Source: Veillonella seminalis
GTDB taxonomy: Bacteria > Bacillota > Negativicutes > Veillonellales > Veillonellaceae
Direction: 5' to 3'
Length of the DNA: 64,000 nt
NCBI RefSeq assembly: GCF_003992065.1
Contig: NZ_RQUZ01000009.1
Coordinates: 62,001 to 126,000 of the forward strand
The position numbers and the translations under genes were made by a program. The notes under the pieces are model-generated. The model saw only the letters and a program-made list of their open reading frames with translations, was not told where the DNA came from and did not search any database. Positions 57,229 to 64,000 of the stretch are shown piece after piece (within the stretch, counting starts at the first letter, position 1; the number at the start of each line of letters is the position of its first letter).

Positions 57229-58197
57229 CTACGATTTACAGTAGGCTAAACAAAGATCCTTAAAATAAGATAAATCGCCTTCACCGCGACGACTGTTACG
57301 CATAACCTCATACAAACCGCGTAATAATTTGGCCAAAGCACGTACCGATACGCCTCTTTGCCGATAAGCCAATGTAATCGGATATGACTTAGTGGAAGAT
57401 TCATTCTTTTTAAATAAATCCTGTACTTCACGCTCCGTCAAACCGCTCCCCTTGCATTCACTTACCATCAATTGCAAGCGTAACTGGCCTTCTATATATG
57501 ACATCGCCCTTTCCGACTCCTTATTTTGCAACATATAAGGAAATAAAGCCAGTAAAGTAGCCAAATCCTTTTGTAATAGTGCTTCTTTAAATAAAAAAAT
57601 ATTTTTGGCACCGTAATCGCTGCCGTTATGAATCAAAAAATCCTGCGTAATTTTACCCTTTGGCGGCAACAAGAGAAAATAGCGATCAAATTCTGTCCGT
57701 AAAAAACTCACAGGTACATCTTGCCATAACTCCAACAGATGCCGTAAATATTCAATGCCGTCAGCCGTAATCATAAAACCGTTTTGTTTAGCATACGACT
57801 CCAGCCATTGAATCATTTCAGGGCCCTTCAAACGCATACAGGCAACATTATCAATCTTCTTTAGAAATTCACTATTATGCTTAGTCCGTTTGTCAATCGT
57901 GTCATGATATATGATTAAAATCGGATTCGCCCCATCATACCGAAGTAATAAATCATATAATAGTTGCCAATCATCGCTAACTTTTTTATTCGGTTTTACA
58001 AAAATAGGCGGATTGATTAAACAATATAAGGTCGGTTCACCGAATAACGAGTCTTCACTTAGCTTTTCACAAATTCGACCCGGTTCGACTTCATCATTTA
58101 AAGATTGTACCGCCATATCTTTGTATTTTGTTAAAAACTCACGTTTCTTTTCATCAATGAGCTGTGACTCATCACCATAAAGCAGTAAAATTGCCAT
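57229..58197 (-). CDS. holA: DNA polymerase III delta subunit
   Basis: HolA is the clamp-loader wrench subunit that opens the beta clamp. The 322-residue protein shows the family's AAA-like fold without the ATPase motifs: MAILLLYGDESQLIDEKKRE at the start, ESLFGEPTLYC-like segment (SEDSLFGEPTLYC) and a C-terminal helical bundle (SYIEGQLRLQLMVSE, GLYEVMRNSRRGEG). It follows comEC by 8 bp, as in Bacillus (comEC-yqeN), although rpsT, usually next to it, is absent here. Confidence 0.9.
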   Translation of the reverse strand: MAILLLYGDESQLIDEKKREFLTKYKDMAVQSLNDEVEPGRICEKLSEDSLFGEPTLYCLINPPIFVKPNKKVSDDWQLLYDLLLRYDGANPILIIYHDTIDKRTKHNSEFLKKIDNVACMRLKGPEMIQWLESYAKQNGFMITADGIEYLRHLLELWQDVPVSFLRTEFDRYFLLLPPKGKITQDFLIHNGSDYGAKNIFLFKEALLQKDLATLLALFPYMLQNKESERAMSYIEGQLRLQLMVSECKGSGLTEREVQDLFKKNESSTKSYPITLAYRQRGVSVRALAKLLRGLYEVMRNSRRGEGDLSYFKDLCLAYCKS

Positions 58198-58205
58198 AGC
58201 TCCTC

Positions 58206-60581
58206 CTACAATAAAAAATCCGGGACAACGCGTGTGCCCGTAATATATCTGGTTGAATCCGCCGGATCTACATCAGCATGACTGCCGGAATTAGGCCAAT
58301 ACACCATCCCCATCATTTCCGACTTTTCGTTGTACGATTTTGATGCCATTGCACTATTTGTAGTTCCTACAATATATGGTTTCATCTCTTCTAATTTTAG
58401 ATTGTTTTGTGTAATTTGTCTATTACCGAATATGAATCCTTCTTTCGCCCCATCCACTAAAATCATCCCCGGATACTCCTTGATTTCACGCTCAAAATCA
58501 CGACTATACAGTCCTATATAAGTATCTTTATTTATAGAACTCTTTTGCGCATTTGCTATAGGACATTGTAAGCTATGCAACAAGGACATAACACTATCTT
58601 TTGATTTTTCATTCACCTCCTGCAGTATAACGCCGCTCAGCCTTTGTATACCATAATAATGAATACTGTTAATAATTGAGCTTTGTGTCATATTGGATAA
58701 GGCTTTACCGCCTGTAGTTACATATAAAAACCCTCTGGGCATATGCAGTGACTCTTTTTTTACAACTAAAAAGGCAGCCCCTTTAGTGACGGGAATTATA
58801 TGTACAAAAACCTTCTCTCCAGTTAAATGAATCATCGGTAGCAGCAGCAATATAAATAAAGCGCCCATAGTCAGCATCTCATATGACAATGAACAAACCT
58901 TCCATTCCTGCATAACAGCGTATAGCTGACGACAGCCAAGTACATACAAAATGCCAAGCCATACCGGCAAAGCACCTAACCACATAACAGCTCCCGGTAA
59001 AGAAGCAACTGAAAAATTTAGAAAGAGTGCCAGTTTTAACAACAATCCCAACCAAGACCACAAAAAATTCACTGATAAAATAATCTGTAACAGCAGTAAT
59101 ACAGCCGTGCCCAATATGGCTAAATCAAGTAGCGGACCTACAATGATAGCGGCTAATAATGAACCGTAACCCATGAGATGAAAATAATATAATTGGAGCG
59201 GCCAAATAAGTAATTGAGCACTAAGGCATAAGCTAATCGGCCCCATAATATAAGGCCGGCCTTTCGGCAACCTTTGATATAAAGTGCGACTAAACAACAG
59301 AATTCCGTAAGTAGCCCCCAATGAAAGTTGAAAACTTATATCCAATAGTAACAGCGGTTCATACGCCAGCATGAGCGCAGCACTGATATTCAAAGCCTGA
59401 CGACTGTGATATAAATTACCGCGTATCAGCCCTACCCCCATAATTATCCCCATTACGGCTGATCGTACTACCGGAGGATTAAAGCCCACCACCGCACAAT
59501 ATAAAATAACAAAGATAATTGCACCATATGTGGCCGGTTTCTTTTTTACCTTAAATATCTTAGCTATGACAAAAACAAAACCGAATAACAAGGCTACATG
59601 AGAACCCGAAACGGATAAGATGTGAATTAAACCGGTTTTGGCAAACGAATCCATTACGGCTCCGTCAATAGAACTGTACCCTCCTCCCAAGAGTAAACTT
59701 TGACCCACAGAACCCAATTGCCCCTGTAAATTTACACTAATACGGTTCATGAGACTCCACCTGGCTAATCCCACGAAATATTCACATCGATCAATGATAC
59801 GGGTATACCAAAACAGCTTCACCGATGTATCAAGTCCTAAATAGGTTCCCTCATATAAATTCCCCACTCGACCATCCAAAATATAACGTGGTCTTAAATC
59901 GATTCTACCTTCTTCCGGTGTCTGCATTAATTGACCGGTACGCCCTTTTACCAACACATATTGCCCGGGTAAAACCGGAGTCAGCTTCATCGCCTCAGTC
60001 GGTTTAATATATATCATAAGCTGACCCGACGCTTTGATTGGCTTAGCTTCTGTTGCCGCTTTATCCGGAATCATCGTTACTAATTCACCATTAAATTTCA
60101 GATATTCTTCTCCCTGTAAGATAACGCTTTCCGGAAGTGTCATAACCCTTGCTGTATAAGTTCCTTCAGCACCTAAATAATAGGCATTAATTTCATTATA
60201 CCTATCAATTTCATTACATGTATGAAATGCTCCGATCCCGGCAAGTACCATTAACATTACTAGAATAAGAAATTTTACCGCCGGCGATGTAATGCCGGGA
60301 CGTATTATATTTTTATTAATACTATAATTACCGACATATATATAACTTTGCTTTTTATTTTTACAATTTCGTTGCCAAATGAGCCACCCAAAATACCATA
60401 TACTGCCAAGGAATATTTTCATCGGACTAGTAAACTCATAACGCAATCCGTAAGCCAACACAATGCCCCAAGCTGGAGCGAGCCAGAATAATGAACCCCA
60501 TTCGGTATATGTGAAAAAATACCTTACTCTGCCACATATTGACACTATTTCGCCTCTTTTATCGAATAACTGCAAACACAT
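58206..60581 (-). CDS. comEC: ComEC/Rec2 DNA uptake channel protein
   Basis: A 791-residue polytopic membrane protein that carries transforming DNA across the inner membrane. After several TM segments and a soluble OB-like region (about 110-260) comes the Competence domain core (about 300-560), with GLIHILSVSGSHVALLFGFV and FNPPVVRSAVMGIIMGVG. The C-terminal part (about 580-791) takes the place of the usual metallo-beta-lactamase domain, but no HxHxDH motif is found, so nuclease activity from this region is doubtful. The ATG at 60581 follows GAGGGGG at close spacing; a GTG 12 codons on has AGAGG and is an alternative start. Confidence 0.88.
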   Translation of the reverse strand: MCLQLFDKRGEIVSICGRVRYFFTYTEWGSLFWLAPAWGIVLAYGLRYEFTSPMKIFLGSIWYFGWLIWQRNCKNKKQSYIYVGNYSINKNIIRPGITSPAVKFLILVMLMVLAGIGAFHTCNEIDRYNEINAYYLGAEGTYTARVMTLPESVILQGEEYLKFNGELVTMIPDKAATEAKPIKASGQLMIYIKPTEAMKLTPVLPGQYVLVKGRTGQLMQTPEEGRIDLRPRYILDGRVGNLYEGTYLGLDTSVKLFWYTRIIDRCEYFVGLARWSLMNRISVNLQGQLGSVGQSLLLGGGYSSIDGAVMDSFAKTGLIHILSVSGSHVALLFGFVFVIAKIFKVKKKPATYGAIIFVILYCAVVGFNPPVVRSAVMGIIMGVGLIRGNLYHSRQALNISAALMLAYEPLLLLDISFQLSLGATYGILLFSRTLYQRLPKGRPYIMGPISLCLSAQLLIWPLQLYYFHLMGYGSLLAAIIVGPLLDLAILGTAVLLLLQIILSVNFLWSWLGLLLKLALFLNFSVASLPGAVMWLGALPVWLGILYVLGCRQLYAVMQEWKVCSLSYEMLTMGALFILLLLPMIHLTGEKVFVHIIPVTKGAAFLVVKKESLHMPRGFLYVTTGGKALSNMTQSSIINSIHYYGIQRLSGVILQEVNEKSKDSVMSLLHSLQCPIANAQKSSINKDTYIGLYSRDFEREIKEYPGMILVDGAKEGFIFGNRQITQNNLKLEEMKPYIVGTTNSAMASKSYNEKSEMMGMVYWPNSGSHADVDPADSTRYITGTRVVPDFLL

Positions 60582-60645
60582 TCCCCCTCATGCCTATATA
60601 AACGTTTCAGTTTTTAATTCAGCTACGATTTTTATAAAAATTTAC

Positions 60646-61317
60646 TCATATCGTAATATGAGGAGCCAATTTTTTAAAAGTAACTTCCCCTATACCTTTA
60701 ACTTTCTTTAAGTCTTCAATAGCTTTAAACGGGCCTGATTGTTCCCGATAGGCAATAATCTTCTTAGCTGTTCCCGGACCAATCCCCGATAACTTTGTCA
60801 ATTCCTGTTCGGAAGCTGTATTAATATTTACTTTTTGCTTGCGTAATAATTCCTCCGGATTGCCTATGAAATTAAACGTCACATGAATGTGGCTGCCACT
60901 TGAAACTATTTCCGCTAAATTTAATGTATCCACCGATGCATACGGCAACAAACCGCCGGCCCCCTGAATCACATCACCTACTGTTTCACCCTCTTTGATT
61001 CTATATAACCCCGGCATTTCCACCGCCCCCGTTACATACACATATTCATTATCGCCACCGGTATGATTACCTTCATTAGTATCAGAATCAGTTGAATTAT
61101 TGGAATCCGACTTACCCATATCAGTCTGAGATAATTTATCCGTATTATTAACTTTCGGACCTGCCTTATTAGAATTAGTATCAGTAGCCGTCACCGTTCC
61201 CGACGTATTCATTTGATCCGTTGAATCTGATATAATAGGCCGTAGTACGATTAAATATAAAAAAATTGATATACTTAACAATATCCAAATCTTTTTGTGT
61301 TTTTTGAACTGTTCCAT
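60646..61317 (-). CDS. comEA: ComEA DNA-binding competence protein
   Basis: A 223-residue membrane-anchored DNA receptor. One N-terminal TM helix (about residues 8-27) is followed by a long T/S/D/N-rich linker (about 30-90), an SLBB-like domain (about 92-145, YVYVTGAVEMPGLYRIKEGE) and two helix-hairpin-helix motifs (about 165-223, INTASEQELTKLSGIGPGTA and KKVKGIGEVTFKKLAPH). The start at 61317 follows GGAG; a further in-frame ATG upstream is unsupported. It is 64 bp from comEC, and a comEB-like deaminase gene lies close at the window's right end. Confidence 0.93.
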   Translation of the reverse strand: MEQFKKHKKIWILLSISIFLYLIVLRPIISDSTDQMNTSGTVTATDTNSNKAGPKVNNTDKLSQTDMGKSDSNNSTDSDTNEGNHTGGDNEYVYVTGAVEMPGLYRIKEGETVGDVIQGAGGLLPYASVDTLNLAEIVSSGSHIHVTFNFIGNPEELLRKQKVNINTASEQELTKLSGIGPGTAKKIIAYREQSGPFKAIEDLKKVKGIGEVTFKKLAPHITI

Positions 61318-61499
61318 TAACAAGCTCCTCTCAAGATTGCAACTTACACTCTTGCTTAGAGTTTCGTTATGGAATATATAAATCCTACCCAATTACACTA
61401 CCGGTACGGATAAGCACCAATGGTATGAGTCTGCATCAAAAAAGCAGTTACTAAATTTACTAAATACAAATTATTTTTAATACAGGAAGGATGTATTTT

Positions 61500-62729
61500 A
61501 TGGAAACAAAGCGTTTACAGAATTATGCGCACGCTCTTTTAACCACCGGCGTAAATCTTCAAAAAAATCAAACACTCGTTATATCCGTTGATGTAGAAAA
61601 CAGCGATTTTGCTCTCATCGTAACTAAAGAAGCTTACGCCTTAGGTGCCAAGGAAGTCGTAGTTAATTGGCGTTCCACTGAAATCGGCAAAGAACGCTTA
61701 CTACATGCAGCCGAGGAAGTATTGGCTAACCCGGCTCCATGGATTCCAAGTTATTATCAAACATACGTCGATGCCGGTGCTGCTTTTTTATCTTTAATCA
61801 GTGCCAACACTAAAGCCTTGGCCGGTGTTCCATCGGAACGCATTGCCACTCAATCACGCAATCTCAATAAAGCTCTCGCTTTTTATCACGAAGCCATCAT
61901 GGACTCCACTCTCACTTGGTGTGTAGCCTCCGTTGCGACCTTGCGTTGGGCCGATTTATTAGGTTTCACAGGTAGTGATTCCGAAAAAACAGATGCACTT
62001 TGGTCTGAAATTTTCACACTCTGCCGCCTTGAAAATGTATCTGAAGAAGAAAACTTACCAAAACACTTAGAACGCCTCAGTCATCGCACCAAAGCCATGA
62101 ACGAATATCACTTTAAAACACTCCATTACACCTGTGCCAACGGTACAGACTTAACAATCGATTTGCCTAAAAACCATTTATGGCAAGGCGGTGCGGAATC
62201 CGCTAAAAACGGTACCATCTTTGATGCCAATATTCCTACCGAAGAAGTATTCACCGCACCTCAATACGACGGAGTTAACGGCGTTGTTTACAGTACCAAG
62301 CCGCTTATTTACCAAGGCAACGAGATTAATGATTTCCACTTCAAATTTGAAAACGGTAAAATCGTTGATTATGATGCCAAAGTCGGCAAAGAACATTTAA
62401 AACACTTGATTGAAACTGATGAAGGCTCTGCTTATTTAGGCGAAGTTGCTCTCGTAGATCACTATTCACCAATCAGCCAATCCAATCGTATTTATTTTGA
62501 AACTCTTTATGATGAAAATGCGTCCTGCCACCTCGCCATCGGTGCTGCCTACCCTACCTGCTTAGCCAATAGCGACGGTCTCAACAAAGAACATTTAAAA
62601 GCCGAAGGACTCAATGACTCTTTAACACATGTTGACTTTATGGTAGGTCATGAAACCATGAATATCGAAGGCACCACATTCGATGGGAAAAAAGTGCAGG
62701 TCATGAAGGAAGGTCGGTTGTTAATATAA
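61500..62729 (+). CDS. pepS: M29 family aminopeptidase
   Basis: A 409-residue cytoplasmic metallo-aminopeptidase of the M29 family (AmpS/PepS/aminopeptidase T), one of two plus-strand genes. Metal ligands expected for the family are seen: Glu in TEEVFTAPQYDGVNG, Glu in YLGEVALVDHYSP, His in CHLAIGAAYP, and His-x-Asp in LTHVDFMVGHETM. The N-terminal domain begins METKRLQNYAHALL. The start at 61500 is chosen because AGGAAGG lies 9 nt upstream; an ATG three codons earlier overlaps that site. It converges on comEB across two nested inverted repeats, and its stop codon lies at the edge of element C. Confidence 0.93.
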   Translation: METKRLQNYAHALLTTGVNLQKNQTLVISVDVENSDFALIVTKEAYALGAKEVVVNWRSTEIGKERLLHAAEEVLANPAPWIPSYYQTYVDAGAAFLSLISANTKALAGVPSERIATQSRNLNKALAFYHEAIMDSTLTWCVASVATLRWADLLGFTGSDSEKTDALWSEIFTLCRLENVSEEENLPKHLERLSHRTKAMNEYHFKTLHYTCANGTDLTIDLPKNHLWQGGAESAKNGTIFDANIPTEEVFTAPQYDGVNGVVYSTKPLIYQGNEINDFHFKFENGKIVDYDAKVGKEHLKHLIETDEGSAYLGEVALVDHYSPISQSNRIYFETLYDENASCHLAIGAAYPTCLANSDGLNKEHLKAEGLNDSLTHVDFMVGHETMNIEGTTFDGKKVQVMKEGRLLI

Positions 62730-63065
62730 GGTCTCGCCGTTTCGGTTCTTATGAGCGGGCTCGGAAATATCAATTAGAAGAAAGCCGGCAAATACCTTTT
62801 CAATCCAGGCTCTTATGAGCTTAGGAGTGAACACAATAGTAAAGAAAAATGACAGTAACCTCTCCTCCCGGGCTCTACAGAGCAAAGGTCGTTCAAGGTC
62901 ACTGTCATTTTTCTTTATGGCTATAGTGCTACACATCTACTTCCACACGCAACTCCTAAGCTCATACATGCCAAAGCATTTGAGTTTACTGCCGGCTTTC
63001 TTACTTCTCCTTAAATACATTCCGAGCCAGCTCATAAGAGCAAATAGCGCACGAGGCCAATATAT
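62722..63065. repeat. Nested inverted-repeat element C, following pepS
   Basis: Concentric arms: 62748-62756 and 62758-62766 with 63030-63038 and 63020-63028 (18 of 19 positions paired), 62778-62790 with 62990-63002 (13 bp), 62815-62828 with 62952-62965 (14 bp, ATGAGCTTAGGAGT), and 62841-62856 with 62901-62916 (16 bp). Weaker pairing reaches about 62722 and 63065. The minus-strand core lies at 62865-62891: CGACCTTT, then GCTC-TGTA-GAGC, then CCGGGAG. The outer left arm overlaps the pepS stop codon. No coding character. Confidence 0.78.
62841..62916 (+). terminator. Probable terminator of pepS (inner stem of element C)
   Basis: A 16-bp perfect stem, AAAGAAAAATGACAGT with ACTGTCATTTTTCTTT, whose 3' arm is itself T-rich. 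It should act as an intrinsic terminator for the plus strand and, because the 5' arm is A-rich, also on the minus strand. Confidence 0.65.
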
Positions 63066-63161
63066 TAACAACCTGTGGTGGGAGGAGAAAGAATAATACA
63101 GAATCGAAAAGCCACGTAAGAATTTAACAAGAATCAGCTCTTTCAATTCCTTTTCTTCCCC

Positions 63162-63629
63162 AACATTAGCCGTATAGCGCGCCCAGTTTTCTTCTTGGTC
63201 GTTGAGATTTGAGGCTAAATAATAGAAGGCAGTCAGATTGCTATCAGATACCAGGCATAAGCCCGCAATACTTTACTTTTACTTAGATTAAAAAAAAGAC
63301 AGACAAAGGATGTCCTCATATTCTCAATGATGTAACCCGCCATAAGTCTCTACTGTAATGTATAGCTCAAACAATATAAAACAGACTAACAAGGTCGAGC
63401 GACTTTTTTCGTAAGAAAACCCGAGCGAGTCCTTGTTAGTCTGTTTTAATTCTTTCTATGAATGTAGTTAAAATGGCGGGGTACCTATCAACATAGACTT
63501 CTTGTCTGTCTTTTTTTAACAATAACCATTTCTTAAGAAATAGCGGGCTATACTAGTATGATAAATACCTGACTGCCCCTATTTTTGCAAATTTAACCAA
63601 GAAGAAACGACGTGCTATACGCTAATGTT
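63162..63629. repeat. Nested inverted-repeat element D, abutting comEB
   Basis: Concentric arms: 63162-63170 with 63621-63629, 63172-63178 with 63614-63620, 63188-63199 with 63596-63607 (12 bp, TTTCTTCTTGGT), 63228-63236 with 63569-63577 (GGCAGTCAG), 63260-63266 with 63543-63549, 63291-63306 with 63502-63517 (16 bp), and 63378-63394 with 63431-63447 (17 bp). The plus-strand core is at 63399-63427: GCGACTTTT, TTTTC-GTAA-GAAAA, CCCGAGCG. The right arm includes the last codons and stop of comEB, so the left arm is an inverted near-copy of that gene end. Confidence 0.8.
63378..63447. terminator. Bidirectional terminator at the centre of element D
   Basis: A 17-bp perfect stem, AAAACAGACTAACAAGG with CCTTGTTAGTCTGTTTT, with A-rich outer left and T-rich outer right ends, which should end transcripts from both converging genes. 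Confidence 0.7.
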
Positions 63630-64000
63630 TACCGTGCGTCCTGTCGGTATATATTCGGTGATCTGTACCCCGGCAGTTCTCAACATGCGTTTGGAGGCGA
63701 TAACTTCCGGTGTATCTTTATATTTATCCTGCCAATAAATGACTTCGCGAATACCGCTTTGAATAATTGCTTTGGCGCATTCATTACAAGGAAATAAGGT
63801 AACATAAATTTTACTGCCTTCCAAAGAGCCGCCACGGTAATTTAAGATGGCATTCAATTCGCTGTGAACGATATAAAAATACTTATTATCATGTTCCACA
63901 TCACGGCCCCAAGCGAATTCATCATCGCTGCAACCGAGTGGCATACCGTTATACCCGATTGACAGAATCTTATTATCTTGACTTACAATGCAAGCACCGA
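63615..64000 (-). CDS. comEB: dCMP deaminase / ComEB-like zinc deaminase (5' end outside the window)
   Basis: The frame continues to the window edge, so the N-terminus is missing; at least 127 residues are visible. It is a cytidine/deoxycytidylate deaminase fold protein making dUMP from dCMP. Motifs seen: SIGYNGMPLGCSDDEFAWG, the zinc-ligand HSELNAI (His and catalytic Glu), and FPCNECAKAII (two Cys ligands). In Bacillus comEB lies between comEA and comEC; here it is separated from them by pepS and inverted repeats. The last codons and stop lie in the right arm of element D. Confidence 0.88.
   Translation of the reverse strand, partial: GACIVSQDNKILSIGYNGMPLGCSDDEFAWGRDVEHDNKYFYIVHSELNAILNYRGGSLEGSKIYVTLFPCNECAKAIIQSGIREVIYWQDKYKDTPEVIASKRMLRTAGVQITEYIPTGRTVNISV

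Noticed and set aside
62815-63096. 93-codon frame on the plus strand between pepS and comEB
   Set aside because: It lies entirely within nested inverted repeat C, has no ribosome binding site and no protein-like composition.

Overview
The window looks like chromosomal DNA from a Veillonella-like member of the Negativicutes (diderm Firmicutes). The gene content is Firmicute: HrcA with a CIRCE operator, a PolC-type replicase, comEA/comEC, and the rpsB-tsf-pyrH-frr-uppS-cdsA-dxr-rseP cluster. A YadA-type trimeric autotransporter shows that there is also an outer membrane. The genus is inferred from gene content and moderate-to-low GC, not from a database match. Nearly all genes lie on the minus strand. 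The exceptions are one tRNA-Ala gene and the aminopeptidase gene near the right end. I see no prophage, IS transposase, CRISPR array or plasmid function.

Reading left to right: the window opens with a partial thiM and thiD (thiamine salvage), then a long glutamine synthetase gene with a terminator-like hairpin in its leader. Next comes the heat-shock and translation block, transcribed right to left as hrcA-grpE-dnaK-dnaJ-prmA-rsmE-mtaB-hinT-rpsU-yqeY. An OPT transporter, a two-gene Trk/Ktr potassium system, a small siroheme-type reductase, an orphan membrane protein and tRNA-Ala(GGC) follow. Then come hemW, lepA, mnmA and a PLP lyase, followed by a repair and tRNA-modification group (miaA, an rsmJ-like gene, mutL, mutS, miaB). 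After these are a P-loop/Asp23-like protein, a PHP phosphoesterase, and the proS-ispG-rseP-dxr-cdsA-uppS-frr-pyrH-tsf-rpsB cluster. The right third holds the autotransporter, gluconate permease and kinase, polC, a VanW protein, holA, comEC, comEA, an M29 aminopeptidase and a partial comEB-like dCMP deaminase gene.

The most unusual feature is intergenic. Four large nested inverted repeats (about 280 to 470 nt; 1275-1556, 46091-46376, 62722-63065, 63162-63629) are built from concentric stems of 7-18 bp. Near their centres they share a short core: GCGACTTT, an apical stem-loop, then a C/G-rich strand. The apical stems differ in sequence but stay complementary, which suggests selection on structure. 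Three of the four abut or overlap a stop codon. They may be an undescribed structured repeat or terminator family.

Other points of note: an in-frame TAA separates the autotransporter from a 38-codon coiled-coil continuation; PolC has no proofreading exonuclease domain; ComEC has a C-terminal domain without the metal-binding motif; and strong promoters are followed at once by hairpins in the glnA and OPT leaders.
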